Shown here one piece after another: positions 7,097-15,321 of a DNA stretch of 64,000 nt (positions are counted from its first letter, which is position 1; the number at the start of each line of letters is the position of its first letter). Both the position numbers and the translations under genes were made by a program. Source of the DNA: an uncultured Collinsella sp. (GTDB lineage: Bacteria; Actinomycetota; Coriobacteriia; Coriobacteriales; Coriobacteriaceae); the NCBI GenBank assembly GCA_902464565.1, contig CABQJV010000001.1, positions 1 through 64,000 on the forward strand. Reading direction: 5' to 3'. The notes below the pieces were generated by a model. That model saw nothing but the letters and a program-made list of their open reading frames with translations, did no database searches and was not told where the DNA came from.

Positions 7097-9670
7097 CTAG
7101 AACGTCTGCTCGTAGTCGCTGTGCTTTTTGGCCGAACGTACCAGGAACTCTTGGTTGGTGTTGGTGCCCTTAAGACCCTTGATAAACGATGCGGCTGCGC
7201 GCTCGGTGTTGTTCATGCCGGCAAGAATGCGACGCAGGCCAAAGACAAACGGACGCATCTGCTCGTCGACCAACAGGTCCTCATTACGCGTACCGGAGGC
7301 AACGGGGTCGATAGCCGGGAAGATGCGACGGTCGGCCAGGTCGCGGTCGAGCTTAAGCTCCATGTTGCCGGTGCCCTTGAACTCCTCGAAGATGACCTCG
7401 TCCATCTTGGAACCGGTGTCGATGAGGGCAGAGGCCAGGATGGTGAGCGAGCCACCGTTCTCGATATTGCGGGCTGCGCCCAGGAAGCGCTTGGGCGGAT
7501 ACAGTGCCGCCGAATCGACGCCGCCCGAAAGGATGCGACCCGAGGCGGGCGCCGCCAAGTTGTAGGCGCGGGCAAGACGCGTGATGGAGTCGAGTACCAC
7601 CACGACGTCGCCGCCCAGCTCCACGATGCGCTTGGCGCGCTCGATGACGAGCTCGGCCACGCGGGTGTGGTTGTCGGCGGGCATATCGAAGGTCGAGGCC
7701 ACGACCTCGCCCTTAATGGAGCGCTGCATATCGGTGACCTCTTCGGGGCGCTCGTCAACGAGCAGGCAGATGAGGTGCACCTCGGGGTTGTTAATCGAGA
7801 TAGACTGGCAGATCTTCTTGAGGATCGTGGTCTTGCCGGCCTTGGGCGGGGACACGATCAGGCCACGCTGACCCTTGCCAATCGGCGACACGATGTCGAT
7901 GGCGCGACCGGTAATGGAGTCCTTGCCGTGCTCCATGCGCAGCGGCTCGTTGGGATAGACCGGGGTGAGATCACCAAACTTGGGGCGGTTGCGAATCTGC
8001 TCGGGATCTAGACCGTTGACGGTCGTGATTTTGGCGAGGCCGGCGCGCTTGTCGCCGCCGCGCGAAGGACGCAGCGAGCCCTCGATGACGTCGCCCGTGC
8101 GCAGGCGCGCGGAGCGGATGAGGTAGGCAGGCACGAAGGCGTCGTCGTTGGACTTCATGTAGCCATGGGCATGGATGATACCGGAGCTGTCCGGACGAAT
8201 CTGCAGGATGCCCTTGATGTCGCGGAAGCCCTCGGCCTTCGCGGCGGTGACGTAGATCTCCTCGACGAGCTCGGCTTTCTTCTTGCCGGTCGTCTCGATC
8301 TCGAACTCCTTGGCCTTCTCGCGCAGCTCGGCGACCTTCATGGCCGCGAGCTCCTCACGCGAAAGCGTGGGCTCGGTGGGGGCGGCATTACGTTCCTTGT
8401 TGCGCTGCTTGCGATCGCGCTGACGGTTGCGACGGTCGTTATTGCGGTCGTCCTTGCGCTCGTTGCGCTCGTCGTTGCGCTTGTGCTGGCGACGGTTGGG
8501 ACGAGCGCCGTCTTCGGCCTCGGCGGGGGCGGCACCATCAGTTGCAGCGGCGTCGGCATTGGCCGCAGCAGCGCCATTGGCCTCGGCGCCGGAATCGACC
8601 TGCGCTTCGGCATCAGCCTGCTGCTCGGGCGCCTTGGCCTTAGCGGACTTCTTACGACCGCGCTTGGGCTTCTCGGACGCAGTCTGTTCGACGTCCTGGG
8701 GCTCGGCGGCATCAGTCGATGCATCGGCGGTCGTCTCGGCGGAATCCTCGGACGCACCCTTCTTGGCAGCCTTGGCCTTGGACGTGCGTTTAGCAGCAGT
8801 GCGACGGCTGCGACCGGGACGGACGTCGGCGGGCTCGGCATCGGCAGAAACGGCCTCGGAAGTCGCAGCATCCCGAGCGGGCGCATCGGCAGCGGTTGCA
8901 GACTCGGCGGTCGCCGCAGCATCCCGAGCGGCGGCGGCTGCGGCTGCGGCCTTCTCGGCCTCGACGAAGGCCTTGGGCTTGCGACCGCGACGGTGCGGGC
9001 GCAAAGCCGGATCGACAACGGGAACTTCGCTGGCCTCGACAGGCGCAGCGGGCTCAACAGGCGATGTGCCCTCCCCTGCCGCGGAACGGACCGAAGCCTC
9101 AGTGAGCTCGGGGGTTACCTGTTCAGCAACCTGCTCGGCCTTAGCAGCCGTGCGACGGCGTGTGCGCGGTACCGACTTCTCGGTCGGCTGGTCGGCGGCA
9201 GGGGTCTCGGTGGCGGCAGGCGTCTCGGGCACAGACGGAGCTGCAAGCTCGGTCAGAGCCGCGGCCTCACGTTCGGCAGCACGACGGCGGGCGCGCACCA
9301 CCTGAGCCTCGCTAATCTGCGCCAACGCACGTGCCTGCGCGACCTCATCGGAAATCGGCGCCGAGGAGTCAGCTACAACGGTGCGCTTGGCGCGCGTCGT
9401 GCGCGTGGTACGGCGCTTGGGCTTGGTGACCTCCTCACCGTCAGCAGCAGACTTGGCCGTGCGGCGCGTACGCTTGGGCTTTGCCGGAGCAGCCTCCTCA
9501 CCAGTTGCAGGCACGGCCTTCTCAGCCGCTGAAGGCGTAGGCGTCGAAGCAGCCTTAGGCGTCTCAGGAGCCGAGGCTTGCGCGGGCGCCGCGACCTGGT
9601 CCAACGCAACCGGTGCAGCGGGAGCGGCCTGCGTCGTCGTTATTTCGTTTTCTTGCTGTTGATCAGACAC
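7097..9670 (-). CDS. rho: Transcription termination factor Rho with a long N-terminal extension
   Basis: 857 aa, about twice the usual 420. The C-terminal half is a standard Rho: N-terminal helical domain (LSREELAAMKVAELREKAKE), cold-shock-like RNA-binding domain, Walker A SPPKAGKTT, VLLDSITRLARAYN-type segment and R-loop. The first ~430 residues are low complexity: Ala/Glu/Thr-rich with repeated KPKRGRKK-, RRTAAKR- and RRRT-like basic clusters, followed by a NERKDDRNNDRRNRQRDRKQ tract. Such insertions are known in Rho of Actinomycetota, where they add RNA affinity. The start is GTG at 9670 and there is a ~145-nt leader. Rho is an ATP-driven hexameric RNA translocase that ends transcription. 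Confidence 0.97.
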   Translation of the reverse strand: MSDQQQENEITTTQAAPAAPVALDQVAAPAQASAPETPKAASTPTPSAAEKAVPATGEEAAPAKPKRTRRTAKSAADGEEVTKPKRRTTRTTRAKRTVVADSSAPISDEVAQARALAQISEAQVVRARRRAAEREAAALTELAAPSVPETPAATETPAADQPTEKSVPRTRRRTAAKAEQVAEQVTPELTEASVRSAAGEGTSPVEPAAPVEASEVPVVDPALRPHRRGRKPKAFVEAEKAAAAAAAARDAAATAESATAADAPARDAATSEAVSADAEPADVRPGRSRRTAAKRTSKAKAAKKGASEDSAETTADASTDAAEPQDVEQTASEKPKRGRKKSAKAKAPEQQADAEAQVDSGAEANGAAAANADAAATDGAAPAEAEDGARPNRRQHKRNDERNERKDDRNNDRRNRQRDRKQRNKERNAAPTEPTLSREELAAMKVAELREKAKEFEIETTGKKKAELVEEIYVTAAKAEGFRDIKGILQIRPDSSGIIHAHGYMKSNDDAFVPAYLIRSARLRTGDVIEGSLRPSRGGDKRAGLAKITTVNGLDPEQIRNRPKFGDLTPVYPNEPLRMEHGKDSITGRAIDIVSPIGKGQRGLIVSPPKAGKTTILKKICQSISINNPEVHLICLLVDERPEEVTDMQRSIKGEVVASTFDMPADNHTRVAELVIERAKRIVELGGDVVVVLDSITRLARAYNLAAPASGRILSGGVDSAALYPPKRFLGAARNIENGGSLTILASALIDTGSKMDEVIFEEFKGTGNMELKLDRDLADRRIFPAIDPVASGTRNEDLLVDEQMRPFVFGLRRILAGMNNTERAAASFIKGLKGTNTNQEFLVRSAKKHSDYEQTF

Positions 9671-9814
9671 AGTGTTTGCTCAACTTTCTTTTCAAGCCCT
9701 GTGATCACATGCTCCCTGCATAAACCTTCAGGGCGGCTAAACAGTCTAGCTCCGTCAAATACCGACGGACATCATTGATCTGTATCGAGATGATTGCGTC
9801 ATATACGCAGCGTT

Positions 9815-9842
9815 AGTGTAACACAACCGCAACCACCTGCAA
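9815..9842 (-). promoter_or_regulatory. Candidate rho promoter
   Basis: On the minus strand TTGCAG (9837-9842) and TACACT (9815-9820) are separated by 16 nt. This gives a leader of roughly 140 nt, consistent with the leader-based autoregulation known for rho in other bacteria. Confidence 0.45.
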
Positions 9843-9845
9843 CTT

Positions 9846-9895
9846 AGTCATTGGGAACGCTCTTAAACGACTAGTCAAAAGGGACACTCCTCCTC
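9846..9895 (+). repeat. Dispersed repeat family B, copy 1
   Basis: Carries the module TAGTCATTGGGAACGCTCTT, AAACGACTAGTCA and GGGACACTCC seen again near 29421-29562. It lies upstream of rho on the opposite strand. Confidence 0.6.
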
Positions 9896-9991
9896 AAAAG
9901 CGCCTTGAAACGTCGCGCCAGAGGAGTGAAACTGTGGCATCTGGAATAGACACGTCACGAAATGTGCCCATCTACTACGTTTACCCCCGGG

Positions 9992-10054
9992 TCCCTGACC
10001 ATACCCTTGTTTTTTTCAAAAACAACGAGTCTGCTACCTGCGGTTTTAATATCG
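9992..10054 (+). repeat. Dispersed repeat family C, copy 1
   Basis: Shares CCATACCCT, a T-rich/CAA-rich middle and the core AGTCTGCTACCTGCGGTTTT with the copy at 10221-10283. The core recurs in the element at 31323-31444. Confidence 0.65.
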
Positions 10055-10145
10055 TACTCTTCGGCATGCTTCGGGATACGCGTCCAAACGTAGGAGATGG
10101 GTGCGATTTGTGGCGGGCGGTATCGCTTCACCCTTCCTCGAGACA

Positions 10146-10171
10146 AAAATGATCCATTTTCCTCCGTCCCC
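10146..10171 (-). repeat. Dispersed repeat family D, copy 1
   Basis: The minus-strand module GACGGAGGAAAATGGATCAT matches GACGGAAGATAACGGATCAT at 18037-18061. Confidence 0.5.
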
Positions 10172-10220
10172 AAGGGGCAATTTTCAAAACTATGCCGGAT
10201 TACGGGGCCAGAATGATGTA

Positions 10221-10283
10221 AGCCAACCATACCCTGCATTTTCAAGAAACAATAAACCGTCTACCTGCGGTTTTATTTTCACT
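10221..10283 (+). repeat. Dispersed repeat family C, copy 2
   Basis: Second copy of the module at 9992-10054, 230 bp away in the same orientation. The 780-bp gap between rho and argS holds these repeats, families B and D, the rho promoter and the argS terminator; no convincing gene was seen. Confidence 0.65.
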
Positions 10284-10386
10284 GCTATCGCTATGTTCGC
10301 CAGGCAGCGATTCAGCCCCGTAAACCGGTATAGTTGCGTTTTTGTAGCATTTTCCAACACGCCAAAAAGCCCCGACAAACGCAAAA

Positions 10387-10415
10387 AGCCCGACCTCCGC
10401 ATGGAGATCGGGCTT
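10387..10415 (-). terminator. Terminator of argS
   Basis: A 13-bp stem (10387-10399 with 10403-10415, one mismatch) with a 3-nt loop, followed by TTTT on the minus strand. Confidence 0.85.
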
Positions 10416-10461
10416 ATAGGGCTCAGCAAAGCCGAACCTGCGCAGTCAAATGACCCGTAGC

Positions 10462-12315
10462 TTACATCTGCTCGGGAGCGGAGACACCAACAAGGGTGAG
10501 CACCAGAGCGAGCGTCACGCGGACGGCGTCGCAAGCGGCCAGACGGGCGCGCGAAAGCTCGGGGTCGACGGGACGGCCCTCGCTCGGCAGAACCTGGCAG
10601 GCAGCGTAGAAGCTGTGGAAGTCGCCGGCGAGTTCCTCAGCAAAGTGCGTCAGACGGAACGGGGCGCGGTCGCGAGCGCAGCTGGCAATCAGGTCGGTGA
10701 GCTCGTTGAGCTTACGCGAAAGGGCGAGCTCGGTCGGGTCGGTCAGCAGCGAGTAATCGACGTTCTCACCGATGGCCTTGGCGGCGACGGCCTTCATGCC
10801 CATCTCGTCAGCCTGCTCGGGCGTAACGTCAGCGGCACGGCGCAGGATGGAGCACACGCGGGCGTGAGCGTACTGCACGTAGTACACCGGGTTGGAGTTG
10901 TCGCGCTTCTTAACGGCCTCAATATCGAAGTCGACCATCTGGTTGGAGCTCTTGGAGATGAGCGTGTAGCGAGCGGCATCGGAGCCGACCTCGTCGACGA
11001 GCTCCTGCAGGGTCACCATGGTGCCCTTGCGCTTGGACATACGGACGGGCTTGCCGTTGCGCAGCAGGTTGACGAGCTGGCCCAGCAGAACCTCGAACTT
11101 GCCGGGGTAACCCAAGGCGTCGCAGACGCAGCGGACGCGCTCGATGTAGCCGTGATGGTCGGCGCCCCAGATGTCGATGACGTGGTCGACGCGCTGGAAC
11201 TTATCCCAGTGATAGGCAACGTCGGAGGCGAAGTAGGTGTACTCGCCGTCGGACTTGATCAGGACGCGGTCCTTGTCATCGCCCAGGTCGGTGGAGCGGA
11301 ACCACAGGGCGCCGTCCTTGGTGTAGAGATAGCCCATCTTGTCGAGCTTCTCAAAAGCGCGGTCGACGGCGGAGGTGCCGGCGGTCTCACCCTCGGTGTC
11401 CTTCACATACAGCGAGCGCTCGGAGAACCAACGATCGAAGTCGCAATTGACGGCGTGGCAGAGGTCGCGCATGTTGTCGACCATCTTTACATAGCCGCGC
11501 TCGCGGAAGCTCTCCATGCGCTCCTGCGGATCGGCGTTGACCCACTTATCGCCGTCGGTGCGCCAGAACTCGGCGGCCTCGTCGATGATGTAGTCGCCGC
11601 CGTAGGAGTCCTTGCCCAGAGTCTCGGCAAAGTTGTCCTGATACGGATGGGTCTCGGGGTGCTCGTCGTTCTCGTCGGCAACAAAGGCGTCGCGGTCGGC
11701 GATCAGCAGCTTGTGAGCCTCGTCGATATCCACGCCCTGCTTGGCGATGATGTCGGCAAGCTGCATATAGCGCGTGCTGATGGAGTTGCCGAAGGTGTTC
11801 ATCTGAGAGCCGTGGTCGTTGATGTAGAACTCACGCTGGATGTCGTAACCGGCGTGGTCCATAACACGGCAGAGCGAGTCGCCCAGCGCGGCCCAGCGGC
11901 CGTGGCCGATGTGCATGGGTCCGACGGGGTTAGCGGAAACGAACTCGACCTGGGTCTTCAGGCCACCACCGACGTTGGACTTAGCGAAGTCCATACCCTT
12001 CTCGCGAGCCTCGCCAAAGATGGCATTCTTGACGGCAACGGAGAGATAGAAGTTGATGAAGCCGGGGCCTGCGATCTCGACCTTCTCGATCGCGGGGTCC
12101 TCGGGCATATGGGCAACGATGGCCTCGGCGATCTTGCGCGGGGCGCAGTGGGCCAGCTTGGCGGACTTCAGGGCCATGGTAGAGGTCCACTCGCCATGAG
12201 AAGTGTCAGCCGGTCGCTCGATAGCGCAATCGTCAAGTTCAAATGCGGAAAGGTCGCCGGCCTCCTGGGCCGCAGCAAGCGCAGCGCGTACCAGCTCTTC
12301 AATCTTCTCGGGCAT
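10462..12315 (-). CDS. argS: Arginyl-tRNA synthetase
   Basis: 617 aa, class Ia synthetase. The HIGH box appears as SANPVGPMHIGHGRWAALGD, the KMSKS loop as RMSKRKGTM, and the C-terminal DALR anticodon-binding domain includes YVQYAHARVCSILRRA. The start at 12315 has a strong AAGGAGG 6 nt upstream; an upstream in-frame ATG at 12405 lacks one. It charges tRNA-Arg with arginine using ATP in the cytosol. It is transcribed alone, with its own terminator and a ~340-bp divergent region towards the CarD gene. Confidence 0.97.
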   Translation of the reverse strand: MPEKIEELVRAALAAAQEAGDLSAFELDDCAIERPADTSHGEWTSTMALKSAKLAHCAPRKIAEAIVAHMPEDPAIEKVEIAGPGFINFYLSVAVKNAIFGEAREKGMDFAKSNVGGGLKTQVEFVSANPVGPMHIGHGRWAALGDSLCRVMDHAGYDIQREFYINDHGSQMNTFGNSISTRYMQLADIIAKQGVDIDEAHKLLIADRDAFVADENDEHPETHPYQDNFAETLGKDSYGGDYIIDEAAEFWRTDGDKWVNADPQERMESFRERGYVKMVDNMRDLCHAVNCDFDRWFSERSLYVKDTEGETAGTSAVDRAFEKLDKMGYLYTKDGALWFRSTDLGDDKDRVLIKSDGEYTYFASDVAYHWDKFQRVDHVIDIWGADHHGYIERVRCVCDALGYPGKFEVLLGQLVNLLRNGKPVRMSKRKGTMVTLQELVDEVGSDAARYTLISKSSNQMVDFDIEAVKKRDNSNPVYYVQYAHARVCSILRRAADVTPEQADEMGMKAVAAKAIGENVDYSLLTDPTELALSRKLNELTDLIASCARDRAPFRLTHFAEELAGDFHSFYAACQVLPSEGRPVDPELSRARLAACDAVRVTLALVLTLVGVSAPEQM

Positions 12316-12657
12316 AGATCCTCCTTGTGTTAAAGCCCCCGAGCTCTTGATCACTCGTAGGGCAAAAGCCAGAGTTTGTAGCACTCTATCACAAGCGACG
12401 GGCACTGTCGCAGGGTAAAGCTAATAGATATTGCATATGCACAAAAATGACTACAGCTTGTATGGAGTCACTCAAAGATGCCGGTCTGCCTGCAGATTAT
12501 GCAGGCGTTGAAAATGCATAAAGGTGTAAATGAGCTGCGTCTGTTATCGAATACTCTTACCTATCAGAATTGTGTGCTTTTCCTGCATAAAGTAAGGGTT
12601 TGCGCACGTCAGCGTGTTATTCTAGACATACGTAAATTCGTATAAGTTGGAGGTAGC
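12316..12657. promoter_or_regulatory. Divergent argS/CarD control region
   Basis: This 342-bp AT-richer gap holds the perfect palindrome TGCATATGCA (12431-12440), further TGCATAAA motifs, and a 7-bp hairpin GCCTGCA-gatta-TGCAGGC (12488-12506). Candidate -10 boxes for the CarD gene, TATTCT and TATAAG, lie near 12620-12645. The spacing does not give a consensus -35, so the promoters are tentative. Confidence 0.35.
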
Positions 12658-13143
12658 ATGTTCTCAATCGGTCAACACGTCATTCATCCGGGCCAGGGAG
12701 TCTGCACCGTCGTCGGTTTTAGGGACGACACACCGCAGCCCATGCTGCTGCTCGAGACCAAGCAGGGACATGCGCAGACGATCCTCATGTACCCCGTGGC
12801 GCAGGCCGACCGTTTGCACGCCGCCATCTCGCAGCAAGATGCCGAGCACCTGCTGAGCCACTATGACGAGCTGGAGTGCGACACCTTTACCGAGCGCAAC
12901 AGCTCGCTTGAGGAGACGCACTTTAAGCAGCAGCTCAAGCTGGGCGCGCCCGAGACGGTCCGCGTGGCAAAGACCATGATGCACCGCATTCGCCAGGCCG
13001 AGGAAGCTGATAAAAAACCCAGCTCCTACTACATGCGCGTACTCAAGGAGGCCAAACGCCGCTCCATCGAGGAGTTCGCCGTGGCCCTTGGCGTCACCGA
13101 GGAGGCCGCCGAAGCCCGCCTAGCCCAAGCCGCCCTCAACTAA
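12658..13143 (+). CDS. CarD/CdnL-family RNA polymerase-binding regulator
   Basis: 161 aa, the usual length. Residues 1-60 form the Tudor-like RNA-polymerase-interaction domain (FSIGQHVIHPGQGVCTVVGF), followed by a helical C-terminal domain (~70-160) with YYMRVLKEAKRRSIEEFAVALGVTEEAAEARL. The start has GGAGGTAGC directly upstream. CarD proteins bind the beta subunit and stabilise open complexes at housekeeping promoters. It sits alone, divergent from argS, and is followed by a family A hairpin that may act as its terminator. Confidence 0.88.
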   Translation: MFSIGQHVIHPGQGVCTVVGFRDDTPQPMLLLETKQGHAQTILMYPVAQADRLHAAISQQDAEHLLSHYDELECDTFTERNSSLEETHFKQQLKLGAPETVRVAKTMMHRIRQAEEADKKPSSYYMRVLKEAKRRSIEEFAVALGVTEEAAEARLAQAALN

Positions 13144-13156
13144 CCCATCCGCGCCA

Positions 13157-13197
13157 AAAACCACCACAAAGGGAACAGGCACCTTTGTGGTGGTTTT
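13157..13197 (+). repeat. Family A hairpin repeat, copy 1
   Basis: The stem AAAACCACCACAAAGG / CCTTTGTGGTGGTTTT encloses the loop GAACAGGCA, and the T4 end makes it terminator-like. It is one of seven copies in the window. Confidence 0.85.
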
Positions 13198-13251
13198 CTT
13201 GTTCTAGTAGTATTCATTCTTATCGATACCCACAAGCACAAGGAGTCTCTT

Positions 13252-13851
13252 ATGGCAGAGCCGCTTACCGCCGGAATCACCCGCGACCGCGCGTTCGAAC
13301 TGCTCAATGAGCACAACAAGGACCCGTTCCATATCACCCATGGCGAGACGGTCGAGGGCACTATGCGCTACTTTGCGCGCGAGTTCGACCCCGAGAACGA
13401 GGAGTTTTGGGGCATCGTCGGTCTGCTGCACGACCTGGATTGGGAGGAGCATGAGGACGACCCCATTAACCACACCATCTATGCTGCCGAGATTCTTGAG
13501 GGCGAAGGTGCGTCTCCCGAGCTCATTCGCGCCATCCAGACGCACACGTCGGACTTCAACACCTCACTACCCAAGCCCGAGCTGCAGATGGAAAAGATCC
13601 TGTTTGCCTGCGATGAGCTCACCGGCCTGATCGGCGCTGCCGTCATCATGCGCCCGAGCAAGAGCGTTATGGACTTTACGACCAAGTCGCTCAAGAAAAA
13701 GTTCAAGGACAAGCGCTTTGCCGCCGGCTGCTCGCGCGACGTGATTTCGCAGGGCGCCGAGATGTTGGGCTGGGAGCTCCCCGAGCTCTTTGACCGCACC
13801 ATCGCGGCCATGCAGTCCTTTGCCCCCGACCGCGATACCTTCCAGGCCTAA
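13252..13851 (+). CDS. HD-domain hydrolase
   Basis: 199 aa. A metal-binding HD signature is visible as GLLHDLDWEEHEDD (residues ~62-75), with an upstream His in FHITHGETV and a later ETHTSD-type segment read here as IQTHTSD. The family hydrolyses phosphomonoesters or phosphodiesters of nucleotides; which substrate is unknown. AAGGAG precedes the start. It is flanked by two family A hairpins, which isolate it as a single-gene unit. Confidence 0.8.
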   Translation: MAEPLTAGITRDRAFELLNEHNKDPFHITHGETVEGTMRYFAREFDPENEEFWGIVGLLHDLDWEEHEDDPINHTIYAAEILEGEGASPELIRAIQTHTSDFNTSLPKPELQMEKILFACDELTGLIGAAVIMRPSKSVMDFTTKSLKKKFKDKRFAAGCSRDVISQGAEMLGWELPELFDRTIAAMQSFAPDRDTFQA

Positions 13852-13866
13852 CCGCCCACGCCACCT

Positions 13867-13907
13867 AAAACTACCACGAAGGGGACAGGCACCTTTGTGG
13901 TAGTTTT
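13867..13907 (+). repeat. Family A hairpin repeat, copy 2
   Basis: The stem is CTACCACGAAGG / CCTTTGTGGTAG. Relative to copy 1, one C-G pair has become T-A on both arms and an A-T pair has become G-T, so pairing is kept. It lies between converging genes and could terminate both. Confidence 0.85.
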
Positions 13908-13921
13908 CGTTTACGAGGGGT

Positions 13922-15208
13922 TTAGGGGCGGACCTGGCCGGTGCCGCGGAGCTTGTATTTGTAGGTGGTGAGGGCCTCGGCGGCAAAGGGGCCACGGGCG
14001 TGGAGTTTTTGGGTCGAGATGCCGATCTCGGCGCCCAGGCCAAACTCGCCGCCGTCGGTGAAGCGCGTGCTGGCGTTGGCGTACACGGCCGAGGCATCGA
14101 CCGCATCCAGGAAGCGCTCGCAAGCATCCGTGTCCTCGGCAACGATGGCCTCGGAGTGCATCGTGCCGTAGCGATTGATGTGTGCGATGGCCTCGTCCTC
14201 GCTCGCCACGACCTTCACGCTCATCTCGAGCGCCAGATACTCGCGACCCCAGTCCTCCTCAGTCGCGGCAACGTAGTCATCACCCTCGGCAAGCCCGGCA
14301 TCGGCGCATGCGGCGCAGGTTGCCTCGTCGCCGTGAATGAGCACGCCGTGGTCATGCAGCACGGTCACGACCGCGGGCAAAAACGCATCGGCCACAGCAC
14401 GGTCGACCAGCAGCGACTCGGCGGCATTGCACACGCCTACGCGCTGGGTCTTGGCATTAACGATAATGTTGAGCGCCTTATCAAAGTCGGCGGATTCATG
14501 CACGTAGATGTGGCAGTTGCCCGTGCCCGTCTCGATCACCGGCACAAGCGACTCGCGCACGCAGCGCTGGATCAGGCCTGCACCTCCGCGCGGAATGAGT
14601 ACGTCGACAATACCGCGGAGCTTCATGAGCTCGCCGGTGGCCTCGCGGTCGGTGGACTCGATCATCGACACGGCCTCGCGCGGGAAGCCCTTGGCCTCGA
14701 GCGCATCGGCCAGCAGCTCGGCGATCATGGCACACGAGTGATAGGCCAGCGAGCCGCCGCGTAGAATGCAGGCGTTGCCGGTACGGATGCAGATGCCTGC
14801 GGCGTCGGCCGTCACGTTGGGGCGCGCCTCGTAGACCATGGCGACCAGGCCCAACGGCACGCTCACGCGGGTCAGGTCCACACCGCTCGCAAGCACACGG
14901 TGGTCGAGCACGCGGCCGACGGGATCGGGCAGCTCGGCGAGCTTCTCCAAACCGGCGGCCATGCCCTCGACGCGCTCAGGCGTCAGCAGCAGACGGTCGA
15001 GCAGACCGGCCGAAGTGCCCGCATCGCGCGCGGCGGACATATCGAGCTCGTTGGCGGCAACGATGGAATCGACACCGTCGCGCAGCGCTGCGGCCATGGC
15101 GCACACGGCCTCCTGACGCTGCTCATCGCTCGCCGTGGCAAGCGAGGTCGACGCTGCCTTGGCGGCAACGGCGAGATCGTGGACATACGTAGCTATATCG
15201 ACCGACAT
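13922..15208 (-). CDS. proA: Glutamate-5-semialdehyde dehydrogenase (gamma-glutamyl phosphate reductase)
   Basis: 428 aa, the normal length. It has family signatures VYEARPNVTADAAGICIRTGNA, IPRGGAGLIQ and the catalytic-cysteine segment TQRVGVCNAAESLL. AAAGGGCCGCCC precedes the start. It reduces glutamyl-5-phosphate with NADPH to the semialdehyde, the second step of proline synthesis. proB, which makes its substrate, lies 1.6 kb upstream on the same strand, separated by a plus-strand hydrolase gene. The usual proBA operon has been split here. Confidence 0.97.
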   Translation of the reverse strand: MSVDIATYVHDLAVAAKAASTSLATASDEQRQEAVCAMAAALRDGVDSIVAANELDMSAARDAGTSAGLLDRLLLTPERVEGMAAGLEKLAELPDPVGRVLDHRVLASGVDLTRVSVPLGLVAMVYEARPNVTADAAGICIRTGNACILRGGSLAYHSCAMIAELLADALEAKGFPREAVSMIESTDREATGELMKLRGIVDVLIPRGGAGLIQRCVRESLVPVIETGTGNCHIYVHESADFDKALNIIVNAKTQRVGVCNAAESLLVDRAVADAFLPAVVTVLHDHGVLIHGDEATCAACADAGLAEGDDYVAATEEDWGREYLALEMSVKVVASEDEAIAHINRYGTMHSEAIVAEDTDACERFLDAVDASAVYANASTRFTDGGEFGLGAEIGISTQKLHARGPFAAEALTTYKYKLRGTGQVRP

Positions 15209-15321
15209 GGGCGGCCCTTTCTCTTAGATGTTTGCCCACCATGGTAGCCGATTTGTGCATGCCCTCGCGCGCGGCGGTAGAATTGGTCAACCCGAAACAC
15301 CGCAACGAACGGAAGTACCGC

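Noticed and set aside
8165..9532. 455-codon plus-strand frame opposite rho
   Set aside because: It mirrors the low-complexity rho extension; the rho frame has the conserved domains and terminator.
9955..10245. 96-codon open frame on the minus strand between rho and argS
   Set aside because: It overlaps the dispersed family C and D repeats, lacks a ribosome site and shows no protein-like composition.
10450..12333. 627-codon plus-strand frame opposite argS
   Set aside because: A shadow caused by high third-position GC; argS has all synthetase motifs.
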